DNA of 64,000 bases, taken from assembly GCA_016800925.1 (NCBI GenBank), contig JABCPU010000040.1, positions 225,653 through 289,652 of the forward strand, written 5' to 3'. The position numbers and the translations under genes were made by a program. Of the stretch, positions 54,785 to 64,000 are shown piece after piece. The notes under the pieces were generated by a model that made no database searches, was not told where the DNA came from, and worked only from the letters and a program-made list of their open reading frames with translations. Position 1 is the stretch's first letter, and each line of letters starts with the position of its first letter. The stretch is from Suillus spraguei (taxonomy: Eukaryota > Basidiomycota > Agaricomycetes > Boletales > Suillaceae).

Positions 54785-57058
54785 GACATCACACTTCAGT
54801 CTTCTTGCCATTTAGTGAACAAAACGAAACTGAACTTGACTTCAGTCAACAGTGGGCTCCTCTGAGAACAGCAATGACACACACTCACTATCCAGTAGTC
54901 TTGTGCCTCCTCCAAGTCGAGTGTTCCATGCAGTGGCTCCAGTATGGGCTAAAGAGGGTCCACATCCTTCTAAGTTTCATTATCCACTGCAACCATTTCA
55001 TCAGACACCCAGACCCATCACAGCTTCTCAGACTTACCTGCAAACTGGCTAGTGTATATGTCTATTGGCAATATCGCCAAAGCGAAAAGATGTCAGGCTT
55101 CAGCACATGCAACTGTACTCATTGGGTACTTACCTGCAGGGAAGCTTGACTGCTTCACTCCTGATGCACGCTCCCTGGCTGGGTACCAACTCTTCCATCA
55201 TTGCATGAGTCTGCTCCTCCATCCTCTCATCACTGCCAGAAATGATGGTGTTGATATGGTGTGTGCAGACTCCTGCATTCTGCGTGTCTATCCCATTCTG
55301 GCCACTTACATCGCATATTTCCCAGAGCAATGCTTAGTTTCTTGCTGTAAGGAAAACCATTGTTCAAAGTGCTTGGTTGCAGCGAATGAGTGAGGGAATG
55401 TGCTGGACTCAGTGATGCATGATCCTGAGTCCACAAAAATTATCTTGCAAAGGTGCAAGATTGGTCAGCATCCGCCAGAATTTGAGGAGAATTGGTTATG
55501 CACTGTTTATAAACTGTTCTGGTCTGATATCCCTCACACTGACATTTTCCTGGCTTTCACACCCGACCTCTTGCACCAGATTCATAAGGGAGTGTTCAAA
55601 GATTATCTGGTCAAGTGGTGTCTGGAAATTATCGGTGAGGAAGAGATGGATGCATGATTCAAAGCAATACCAGATTACCCTGGACTTCAGCACTTCAAAA
55701 AGGGAATATCTACAGTGAAACAATGGACAGGAAGTGAGCATAAAGAGATGCAACGAGTATTTGTAGGGTTACTCACCGGTGCAGTACCTAGGTGTGTTTA
55801 TTGAGTCTTGAAGATAGAGTTCAATGCTAAGTTATATTTGGTAGTCATGTCTTAGCAGTGGCACATTACATTCTCAATTTCTCATATTATGTGCAGCTTC
55901 AAATTCACACAGTCGAGTCACTGGAAGCCCTACACACTGCCTTAGCAGAATTTCATGCCAATAAGGACGTCCTCATGGAACTTTTGATACATGAACACTT
56001 CAACATTCCAAAATTGCACCAGCTTACTCATTACATCCAGTCAATCTCATTATTTGGGGCAGCTGATGGCTTCAACACAGAACTTCCAGAGTGTTTGCAC
56101 ATAGACTTTGCAAAGAACACATACCGTGCTAGCAATAAGCAGGATTATGAGGAGCAGATGGTTTTATGGCTTCAACACTAGGAAGCTGTCTTCTTGTGCA
56201 GTGCTTACCTGGATTGGTTATTACAACAGCCTCACTCTGCACAACGCACACCAGACTCACACTCAGATTTGGATTTGGACTTAATGTCAGAAGAAGCAAA
56301 TGCTCATTGACATCAACCTCAAGTTACTACACATATCCTTGCCAATGCCCCAGCCCACACCAGTCTGTCCAAAATATTGTAGGTGCACATGGCACGACTG
56401 ATTTTCTCCCTGCACTGCAATCTTTCCTTCACACAAACCTCCCACACAATACCCTTGTACCAGGCATTCACGACCACTTTGACGTTTATTGTCAAGTGGT
56501 CATTGTGATGCCACCTGCCTTTCTAGCTAGTGATGCACCAATATGCAGGCGCATTAGAGCCACACTGGAGAGACCTGCATAGGGACGGAAGGCTGCTTGT
56601 CCAGCTCGATTTGATATGGCATTGATATTGGTTGGTCCTCACTCTCCCCACTTGCATACTCTACACAGTAAGTTTGATTTTCTTTCAGTTTCACAGCATT
56701 CAATTCATAGTCTGCTGCAGGTGTGCAAGTGGCACAAGTTCATGCCATATTCTCACTCTCTCGTTATTTTAGCGAATATTCCAGAACTCTGGCTTACATA
56801 GAATGGTTCATGCCTTTCAGAGCACCAGACCCTTCATCTCAAATGTGCCAAATGTCATGCTCAACCCACCTATTTCACTGCAATGCAGCGGTGATTCACA
56901 TCGACGAAATCGTGCAGCCATGCCATCTGATCCCGAAGATGGGACAGTCTGTGGATCCAAAGTTGATAAGTGGGAATGCGTATGAGGCACCCAATGATTT
57001 TTATTTTAATGATTTCATTGACACCAAGATGTTTTATGTGTCAGTTGCGAGTTTTTAG
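54785..57058 (+). pseudogene. Plavaka-type transposase, degenerate
   Basis: The first recognisable part lies at 54,850-55,050 ([19 protein letters not shown]). The core in one frame is 55052-55657 with TGA at 55391 and 55655: [40 protein letters not shown] and TPDLLHQIHKGVFKDYLVKW. It continues with HFKKGISTVKQWTGSEHKEM, then 55858-56181 (EHFNIPKLHQLTHYIQS, LHIDFAKNTYRASNKQDYEE). A C-terminal segment at 56,800-57,058 reads VDPKLISGNAYEAPNDFYFN. These blocks are typical of fungal Plavaka (EnSpm/CACTA-like) transposases. Terminal repeats were not identified. Several stops and frame changes make it inactive. Confidence 0.8.
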
Positions 57059-57859
57059 AAGGCAGCATGTCATTATGTTTCAGTTGACTTGCAAATACTA
57101 GATGGGAGCGCCTGTAGTAACCTGTAGCACAGTCATAAGTCCTGTAGCTGCATGTAGCGCGGCTTCAGGCTATATTGCTATATAGCTCTATATAGCCTGA
57201 AGGGAGCCTACATAGCGCTACAGTGCCTATATGTGCCTATATAGTCGTCAGTGCGGCTACGACCATCTTGGCTTTTTCCTGATGTCATTCATGGCTCAGC
57301 TCGTGCACCTTAAAAACATCACACTTTAAACATATCACGATATTTGGCTCATACTGCGCTTCATTTCTTTCATATAAAAGGCATCAAGACCAGAAAACGA
57401 ACAAATAACATCTTATAATAATAATTTTAAAAATAGCCTTTTAGCATCTTCTATCGTGTCTTCATCACTTATGTCTTTTCTTTTGTTTAGAATTAGTGTC
57501 ATTGCTCATTCAAAGCTCTTCTCCTCGAGCCCACATCTCTCCTTACATTGCCATATCATGTATTTGGTCTCTCAGTTCGCAATAAACTTGATTGAGTCTC
57601 CCGTGCATAAAAGCTGGGAGACTCTGCTTGCCTAACTACCGTGGGACCTTGAAGTGTAAAATTGATTTAAGGACGGAATAACGGTTCTCAAAGTCAAACC
57701 TAGAAAGAAATTCTCAGCCAAAATTTGCGAATTCGGATGCTGCCGGTACGGCAGCTTTCGAACTCCGGTATGCCCTGCCTGCTCATCGTTGTCATTGGCG
57801 TCGATGGTGGTCAAGCTCCAATCTGATCCTTAATCGCTGTGTTAAGAACACCCTGTATC
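57059..57859. other. intergenic, AT-rich, one long hairpin
   Basis: No gene. Low-complexity TATAGC/CTGTAG runs surround a hairpin at 57,163-57,202. The left terminus of the Harbinger-type element should lie within the last few hundred bases but was not recognised. Confidence 0.4.
57163..57202. repeat. perfect 13-bp stem-loop
   Basis: CTTCAGGCTATAT (57163-57175) pairs with ATATAGCCTGAAG (57190-57202) over a 14-nt loop. Confidence 0.8.
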
Positions 57860-59476
57860 ATGTCACGCACAAGTCAAAGAGGTCGAAGTGGTGGAGTCCG
57901 AGGCAATACATCCACTAGTGTGGACACTGGGAAGAAATGTACTATTGATTGGGAGGGGGTCCGTGGTGCTCGTACTGAACGCTTACTTGCCTGGTGCAAG
58001 GAAAATGAAGATGCCCGCATCAAGCTTTTCTCTGATTCAGCAAAGGATGCCAAGGAGCAAGGTTGGAAGAAGAAGCAGAGCGGTAGTTCAAGAGATGTTG
58101 TCTATTTGCAGGTTGCACAAGCTGTATTTTCGAATGATGAAGATCCAGAGGTTCAACGACTCTTCAAGGAGGACCCTAAGGCATTTATCAAACCTGTCTC
58201 AACTCGTTTTGGCACGTAAGTATTCAGTTCTTGCATCATCTGTCTACTAGAATCACTGATAAGATGTTTCAGACTCCAGAAAAGATACAATGAGTTTAAT
58301 AAGGACCTCAAGCAGTCAGGAGCAGGAAAGACATATGCGGAGCTTCAAGAGGATCCAAAGATGAAGTCGTTGATCGGTAAGTCTCTGCTGCATTGATTTG
58401 CGCATGTCTTAATCATGTCTCCATCAGATACAAGGCTTGAGAAATTTCCCTGGTGGCCTGAGCTTCATGGCTGGTGGCGGACCAATCCAGCCTTCAATCA
58501 TGCCTTCTCTACTGCAGATGCAGGGCAAGACTTTGCCTCTGCTGCATTGGAACATTTTAATATTTCAAAACCACCGGCTACAGGTGACGATGACGCTCAT
58601 GCAGACGATGATCCTGAGGATGGAGAAATAGTTGAGATTAATAGTCACACTATGGACAATGGTGTGACAGATGATATGATTGTTGACCAGCCCCCCTGCA
58701 TAGCATCACTCCAGCCATTGCCACTATTACCTTCGGACCATAGTCCTAGCAACACGCCGGATTCATTCTCACTGGTTCCATTGCCACAGTGGTACCAACG
58801 ACCCCAGCTCCCTCCCATCTCAACCTCTGATGCACTTGGCCCAGGCATGATATCATTAAACTCTCCTGAACACTCGCCGGTAGCCAAAAAAAACCCAGTC
58901 GACAATTCACTGTCTTTTTTTTCCGATTACAAGGAGTCTTCACCCAGTCGTCAGTCTACGTCCATTGACTCAGAGGACTCAGATATTGGTGCCAGCTGAG
59001 CACTACAGTCTCTTCGTGTCAGTTCACTCAAGGGAAGTCGTGAAAGTTCACCTTCTCTTGCTACAAAACAGTCTCGTCCATCTCCTTCAAGTGCATCTCA
59101 GTGTCCCCCCTCATCATCACGCAAACACCCTGGCAGCAGTACTCTTGACCAGACCACAGAAAGGATGTCCCAAATGGCAGAATCTCTGATGCTGCACCTT
59201 GATAGCAAACGTGAGGTTCGTGCCGAGCATGAATGCTATAAATGCATGAAGCTCAAGAGCGAAATATGGGCTCGTGATCTCAAGGCCCGCAGTGCTCGTG
59301 ATGAGTGGGAGCATGCAATGTGTCTTGCTGAACAAGATCATCACCACCAACAGGAGAGGATGACTCGGCAAATGGAGATTGCAAGAATTGAACTTGAGCT
59401 GTCTCATGCACGTCGAGAAGAGGAGGAGGCTCGGATTCGTCGTATTGCTATGGAGCGTGGTTTTGATCAAAGCTGA
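57860..59476 (+). pseudogene. Myb/SANT-like accessory protein of a Harbinger-type transposon, one in-frame stop
   Basis: Exons are 57860-58215, 58273-58376 and 58428-59476, with introns of 57 and 51 nt (GTAAGT...CAG). I choose ATG 57860 (MSRTSQRGRSGG); 57839 is an in-frame alternative. The N-terminal domain includes RTERLLAWCKENEDARIKLF with KLIDTRLEKFPWWPELHGWW-like residues, a helix-turn-helix type region. A Pro/Ser-rich middle and a long charged helix (59,165-59,476, MTRQMEIARIELELSHARRE) follow. TGA at 58997-58999 interrupts the otherwise continuous frame. By family such proteins bind the element ends and help the nuclear import of the partner transposase, which lies convergently at 59,805. 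Confidence 0.65.
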
Positions 59477-59559
59477 AGTAGGTTTGTACCGTGTCATCAT
59501 GCAACTGTTCATTTAGAAATATGAGTGGTACTTTCTTGAGAAAATCTCAAGCATGATTG

Positions 59560-59792
59560 CTACAGGTTTGCGCAAATTTCCCTCATTGGGTACTAAAGAA
59601 GATGAAGAGCTTCTAATTGACGACCATAAATACTACAGGTTTGCGCAAATTTCCCTCGTTGGGTACTAAAGAAGAGGAAGAGCTTCTAATTGATGACCAT
59701 AAATACTACAGGTTTGCGCAAATTTCCCTCGTTGGGTACTAAAGAAGAGGAAGAGCTTCTAATTGACAATCCTAAATGCTACAGGTTTGCGC
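59560..59792. repeat. 73-bp tandem repeat, 3.2 copies
   Basis: Units 59560-59632, 59633-59705 and 59706-59778 plus a partial copy, each starting CTACAGGTTTGCGCAAATTT, differ at a few positions. The array fills the space between the 3' ends of the two convergent transposon genes. Confidence 0.95.
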
Positions 59793-59804
59793 CATATATA
59801 CTTG

Positions 59805-61417
59805 CTAATTCCTTTGCGCCAACGAGGGAAGCAACCGTGTCCTTAACGTGTTGCAAAAATCCTGCCCCACACTTCCAATGTAAGTTTGATCACCTACTGC
59901 ACCACCGCCCTCTCGCTGATCATCCTCTCCTGCATCAGCATCAGCACCAGTTTGCCTTGGCCTCCGAGGTTCTTCATAGAAGCGGACATTTGAGTTCTCA
60001 TGGTTTGATTTTTCCTCAATTTCGACGATTAAATTGTGCAGAACGAAGCATGAACGGATCCACATGTTTGCGTAGTCGAGGTCCTTCTGGCTTTGGATTG
60101 GGATGCAAAGCTCCCGCAGGGATTGAAACCGGCCTTTGATAGAGCCAAAAAAATGTTCTGAACGAACACGAACCTAGACATTGGGTGAGGACTACTAATA
60201 TATATTGCCATTGATACTCACCGTCGACAGGTTAGTATTGAATATCTTTTGGTCTGGCATCAAGCTCCCTCCTGGTGGCCGTTTGTATGGTGGCACACAC
60301 CAGGTTCGTGCAGCATATGCCGAGTCGGCCCACAACCACTCTCCTGCACCAAAAAATGACTCAGGGTTCCGGGAAACCCTTGTTCGTGCAAATATGTTCG
60401 AGTCATGAAGACTTCCAGGTACGCCGATGACATAGTCCACAATACGAAGGTTATGAGGGAATATAACGACCTTTTAAATTGTAAGTTACTGTGCTGCACA
60501 CCAAACTGATACTTACCTGTGCTGTCAAAGAAACCCTCCCCATGCCAACCAGGTTTTTCATGTAAGGGGGATGGAGTCCCATCTACACAAAGAAAACCTC
60601 CACACCACTCACAACATGTTTTTCTTTCTACATAGGCTTTCGCTTGCTCTCGTTCAACTTGGTCCTCGTGGTCAAGCGGATCAAAATGAATGGCTCGGTC
60701 ATGAAGCTGCAACAGCGCAATCATCACACGTTTGTAGCAGTTATAGACGGTCCCTACGGACACTCCGGCCCAGTCAGAAATGTCTTCAGTAGTTGCTGCA
60801 TTGCCATAATGGCCGACACCATTGAGAAAGACAGCAAGCTGAACTGCGACGGGAAGTTGGGGATTGTTTGAGTTGTTATGGAAGATAGGGTGCCCTTGGA
60901 TTAACTTCGTAAGTTCGGCAAATATGTCTGCATCAACACGAAGCTTGCGTCGAAATTTGTCAGTTGAGAACAGAGCCCACTCCTCCAGCAAGTGTAGCTG
61001 AGGAGCGCGACTCAGACGTGGACGGACAGTAAGGACCCGACATTTCTCCACCTCATCATGCAATGCACCGATTGCGTCAATGAACTGTGTAAAAACTCGT
61101 TCACACATGTCTGGGATATCGTGTGATAGGACGCTCGAGTATGCTGTTGAGAGTGATACAAGGGAATTGAGTGACGAGGCAGATGTGACCGATGAGGTAG
61201 GGGATTCAGGCCATGCTGGTGATGCTGTCCGTATGCTGATATCAGACCCACTATGACCACTGGCAGTGTCGCTGATCTCTGATGAGTCCTCCTCCTCATC
61301 TACTAGTAGTTCATCTACCATAAACTCAACTAACTCCATGTATCGCGCGATAGTAAGGTCATGACTAGTTTGTTTGAGGCTGCGAAGGAGCCTTGAACGA
61401 TCGGATTCCCGAGGCAT
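59805..61417 (-). pseudogene. Harbinger-type DDE transposase, one frame problem
   Basis: The start is taken at 61417 (MPRESDRSRLLRSLK). An acidic/Ser-rich N-terminus is followed by a helix-turn-helix region (TTEDISDWAGVSVGTVYNCY). The catalytic Asp lies in LCVDGTPSPLHEKPGWHGEG, the second in VDYVIGVPGSLHDSNIF and the Glu in VRVRSEHFFGSIKGRFQSLR (after an intron at 60174-60221). All three DDE residues are present. Near 60,480 the frame changes between FFDSTGKYQFGVQ and VVIFPHNLRIVDY. A GTAAGT...AAAAG intron of 46 nt would leave the wrong phase, so an indel or shrunken intron is likely. Stop TAG 59805-59807. By family it cuts and inserts Harbinger/ISL2EU-like DNA elements. Confidence 0.8.
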
Positions 61418-61440
61418 AATGATACGAGTCCACCACCCAT

Positions 61441-61576
61441 TGTGCCTTTGGCACAGGAAGCAAAAGGAGTGCGAAGCACTCCTTTTGCTTCCTGTCCAAG
61501 GCTTCATCCTAATAATTCTGTTTGCCCAAGGCACAGGAAGGCAAAAAGAGTGCTTCGCACTCTTTTTGCCTTCCTG
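61441..61576. repeat. two long near-perfect hairpins
   Basis: Hairpin 1: CAGGAAGCAAAAGGAGTGC (61454-61472), loop GAA, exact complement 61476-61494. Hairpin 2: CAGGAAGGCAAAAAGAGTGC (61534-61553), loop TTC, exact complement 61557-61576. A small TGTGCC/GGCACA hairpin (61441-61455) precedes the first. Confidence 0.95.
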
Positions 61577-61846
61577 GCCTTGGCTTCATCCTAATAATTC
61601 TCTTCAATAATGATAATAGGTTTTGAAATAAATTATAACTTTGACCAATATTTTGACAGAAGTAAAAGTACCACATCACCATCTTTGTGAGTTTATATTG
61701 CCCATCTCATCCTCATGTCATTGCATTTGATTTTGATTTTTTTAAATCATTTACTGCAAAATATTAACTTGAATAAATCTTTTGTGTCAAGTTTTAATAG
61801 GGGGCAACAGTATTGAGTTGTCACACAACAAAATCATGCGAGTGTC

Positions 61847-62135
61847 CCATCTCCCGTCTCCCATCTCCTCTTACCAGTCTGCTGTCTCCCATCTTGTGTC
61901 TCCCATCTCCCGTCTCCTGTCTCCTGTCTCCCGCCTCCCGTCTCCCATCTCCCACCTCCCATCTCCCGTCTCCCACCTCCCATCTCCTGTCTCCCACCTC
62001 CCATCTCCCGTCTCCTGTCTCCTGTCTCCCGCCTCCCGTCTCCCATCTCCCACCTCCCATCTCCCGTCTCCCACCTCCCATCTCCTGTCTCCCACCTCCC
62101 ATCTCCCGTCTCCCACCTCCCATCTCCCGTCTCCA
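61847..62135. repeat. (TCTCCCR)n heptanucleotide array 1
   Basis: About 40 units of 7 bp with variants TCTCCCA, TCTCCCG, TCTCCTG and CCTCCCA. All reading frames are open because the unit length is not a multiple of three, so the long ORFs here are artefacts. The minus strand is a run of GGGAGA-type units. Confidence 0.95.
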
Positions 62136-62753
62136 ATTTCTCCTCAAGTTGTTGCCAAACATAATCTATTGAAATGTAGTATTTAACACTCTAAATGGAA
62201 TATAGACTCAGGGTTTCCACCCAGGTGGTGGGCCATCCTTGAGTTTCCTTAATATTCATCATGCTGTTCTGGGGTTTTAGCATCCTGATGAGTTCCTTCT
62301 GTTTTTACCTATCAGCCATCTTCTGCAATTGCACTCATTTTTGGCTTGCCCTCCTTTTTTGCTTTCCACTCCTTGGCACTCCTTTTTGCCTTCACTTTTG
62401 CCTTCACTCTCCCTTTTGGCTCCCTGGCCTCAGCTCCATCCTAATAATTTTGTTTTCCCCCAGCTTCAGACAACCTGTGGCAAATGACAATTCATAATTT
62501 GTTTTTACCCCAGCTTCAGACAACCCGTGGCAAATTTCAACACGTGTGGCGCTGCACGTGACAAATCCACGCAATCACACAATGGGACAACTGTGTCGGC
62601 ACTTGAAAAAAACCACGCGAGAAATTTCCAAAAAGGTGTTAAGCGAAATAACCGAGCTAAGCGTTCCCATGTGGCCTTTAGCGAAAGCCACGCGAGCTAG
62701 CGAACACCTTCCCACCTTTCCCCCCTTACTTTATAGACGAGTCCACCACCCGT

Positions 62754-62801
62754 TGTGCCTTCGGCACAGGAAGCAAAAGGAGTGCTTCGCACTCCTTTTG
62801 C
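62754..62801. repeat. hairpin pair of the second block copy
   Basis: TGTGCC TTC GGCACA (62754-62768), then GCAAAAGGAGTGC (62773-62785), loop TTC, complement 62789-62801. The outer arms are slightly mismatched compared with copy 1. Confidence 0.9.
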
Positions 62802-63122
62802 TCCCTGGCCAAGGCTTCATCCCAATAATTCTCTTTTGCCCACACTCTTTTTGGCTTTCTGGCCTTGGCTTCATCCTAATAATTATCTTTAATAATGATA
62901 ATTGGTCTTGAAATAAATTATAACTTTAACCAATATTTTGAGAGAAGTAAAAGTACCACATCACCATCTTTGTGAGTTTATTGCCCATCTCATCCTCATG
63001 TCATTGCATTTGATTTTGATTTTTTTTAATTATTTACTGCAAACTATTAACTTGAATAAATATTTTGTGTCAAGTTTTAATAGGGGGCAACAGTATTAAG
63101 TTGTCCACACCACAAAATCATG

Positions 63123-63442
63123 CAAGTGTCCCATCTCCCATCTCCCATCTCCTGTTACTGGTCTCCTGTCTCTCATTTCCTCTTACCAGTCTGCTGTCTC
63201 CCAATCTCCTGTCTCCCATCTTGTGTCTCCCATCTTGTGTCTCCTGTCTCCCATCTCCCATCTTGTGTCTCCCATCTTGTGTCTCCCGTCTCCCGTCTCC
63301 CGTCTCCTGTCTCCTGTCTTGTGTCTCCCGTCTTGTGTCTCCCATCTCCCGTCTTGTGTCTCCCATCTTGTGTCTCCCATCTCCCATCTCCCATCTCCCA
63401 TCTCCTGTCTCCCGTCTCCCGTCTCCCATCTCCCATCTCCCA

Positions 63443-63482
<40 letters not shown>

Positions 63483-63655
63483 CGTCTCCCATCTCCCATC
63501 TCCCATCTCCCGTCTCCCATCTCCCACCTCCCACCTCCCGTCTCCCATCTCCCATCTCCCGTCTCCCGTTTCCCACCTCCCATCTCCCATCTTCCACCTC
63601 CTGTCTCCCATCTCCCACCTCCCACCTCCACCTCCCACCTCCCACCTCCCATGCC
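63123..63655. repeat. (TCTCCCR)n heptanucleotide array 2
   Basis: Some 75 units of 7 bp, with an additional variant TCTTGTG interspersed in the first half. It belongs to the second copy of the compound block. Confidence 0.95.
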
Positions 63656-64000
63656 TTCATTCTCCCCTCCCCATGCTCTTCTGTCCCCCCATCTCTTCAT
63701 CCTAATGATCATAGCAGCTTTTGAAACAAATAAAATGATTTTTCAAATGACAAAGTTTAGATTCTGTGATAGCCAAAATTATAATCAATCTAAGAAAACT
63801 CTATCAGAAGATGTTTCCTGAGGGTGGGAGAGGACACTTCCAGCCTGCTGGCAACTTCCAACCTGATATTGGTGCCTGATGGAGTAGCTTGTCATAGGTA
63901 TTGACAACTTGACCATGCCTTTTGATGGCGCCACCACTCCTTCCAGCCCTGATGAGTTCCTTCTGTTTTTACCTATCAACCATCTTCTGCAATTGCACTC
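63656..64000. other. repeat-derived sequence to the window edge
   Basis: No gene. The last 50 bases match 62,288-62,340, indicating continuation of the repeat block. Confidence 0.6.

Larger units (their letters stand above)
61423..63700. repeat. direct duplication of a compound repeat block (two copies plus the start of a third)
   Basis: Copy 1 begins GAGTCCACCACCCATTGTGC (about 61,429), copy 2 GAGTCCACCACCCGTTGTGC (about 62,739). Both continue with hairpins, CTTCATCC(T/C)AATAATTCT, an AT-rich part (TTGAAATAAATTATAACTTT, CACATCACCATCTTTGTGAG, TTAATAGGGGGCAACAGTAT) and a (TCTCCCR)n array. The sequence near 62,288 (TGATGAGTTCCTTCTGTTTT) recurs at 63,949, so a further unit probably starts at the window edge. 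Confidence 0.85.

Noticed and set aside
59560..59792. 73-bp repeats as a CRISPR or as a coding repeat
   Set aside because: Head-to-tail repeats without spacers, outside both coding frames.
61821..63712. Long ORFs encoding (GDGRWET)n-type repeats on both strands
   Set aside because: The 7-bp unit keeps all frames open; no start context, splice sites or non-repetitive domains. Not protein genes.

Overview
This is a fungal window, almost certainly from a mushroom-forming basidiomycete (Agaricomycete). Introns are short (39-67 nt) with GT...AG ends and interrupt nearly every host gene. Recognisable host proteins are a polyporopepsin-type aspartic protease, a GH18 chitinase, a But2-domain membrane protein and a Chk2/Rad53-like kinase. 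The mobile elements (Ngaro-type tyrosine-recombinase retroelement, chromoviruses, tnp2, KDZ and Plavaka transposases, hAT, Harbinger) are the set usual in mushrooms. All calls come from reading the sequence; no database was searched.

Layout. 1-3.8 kb: right part of a DIRS/Ngaro-like retrotransposon. 3.8-16.3 kb: gene island with a But2-like gene (-), a GH18 chitinase (+) whose signal peptide is frameshifted, a wrecked FHA-kinase gene (-) carrying a hAT element in one intron and a TA-flanked MITE in an exon, and an aspartic protease (-) with altered active-site motifs. 16.3-24 kb: full-length chromovirus A1 with LTRs, 5-bp TSD, gag, pol with chromodomain, and a third ORF after pol. 24-27.5 kb: degenerate tnp2 transposase. 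27.8-36.9 kb: a block bounded by two related satellite arrays, holding two intact genes of unknown function, a KDZ transposase fragment and a Cys-rich gene split by a solo LTR. 37-48 kb: a third gypsy family (C) whose gag is interrupted by a solo LTR and by a second, inverted copy of the chromovirus (A2). 49-54 kb: internally deleted chromovirus-like element B, again with an ORF3, itself hit by a solo LTR. 54-57 kb: solo LTR of family A and a Plavaka transposase pseudogene. 57.8-61.4 kb: Harbinger-type pair (Myb/SANT-like protein and DDE transposase) in convergent orientation. 61.4-64 kb: tandemly duplicated block with long hairpins and (TCTCCCR)n arrays.

How it fits together. Most of the window is nested transposon debris. 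Several elements share CGA-to-TGA stop codons, which looks like CpG deamination or a mild RIP-like process. The most interesting signal is the extra ORF in the env position of two different chromovirus families. It has an alpha-helical N-terminal part and tandem zinc knuckles, and starts right after the chromodomain stop in both. Other points of interest are the kinase remnant that lost its catalytic core between two introns before the hAT landed in the fused intron, and the six-exon gene with tandemly duplicated YLGPDD exons inside the satellite-flanked block.
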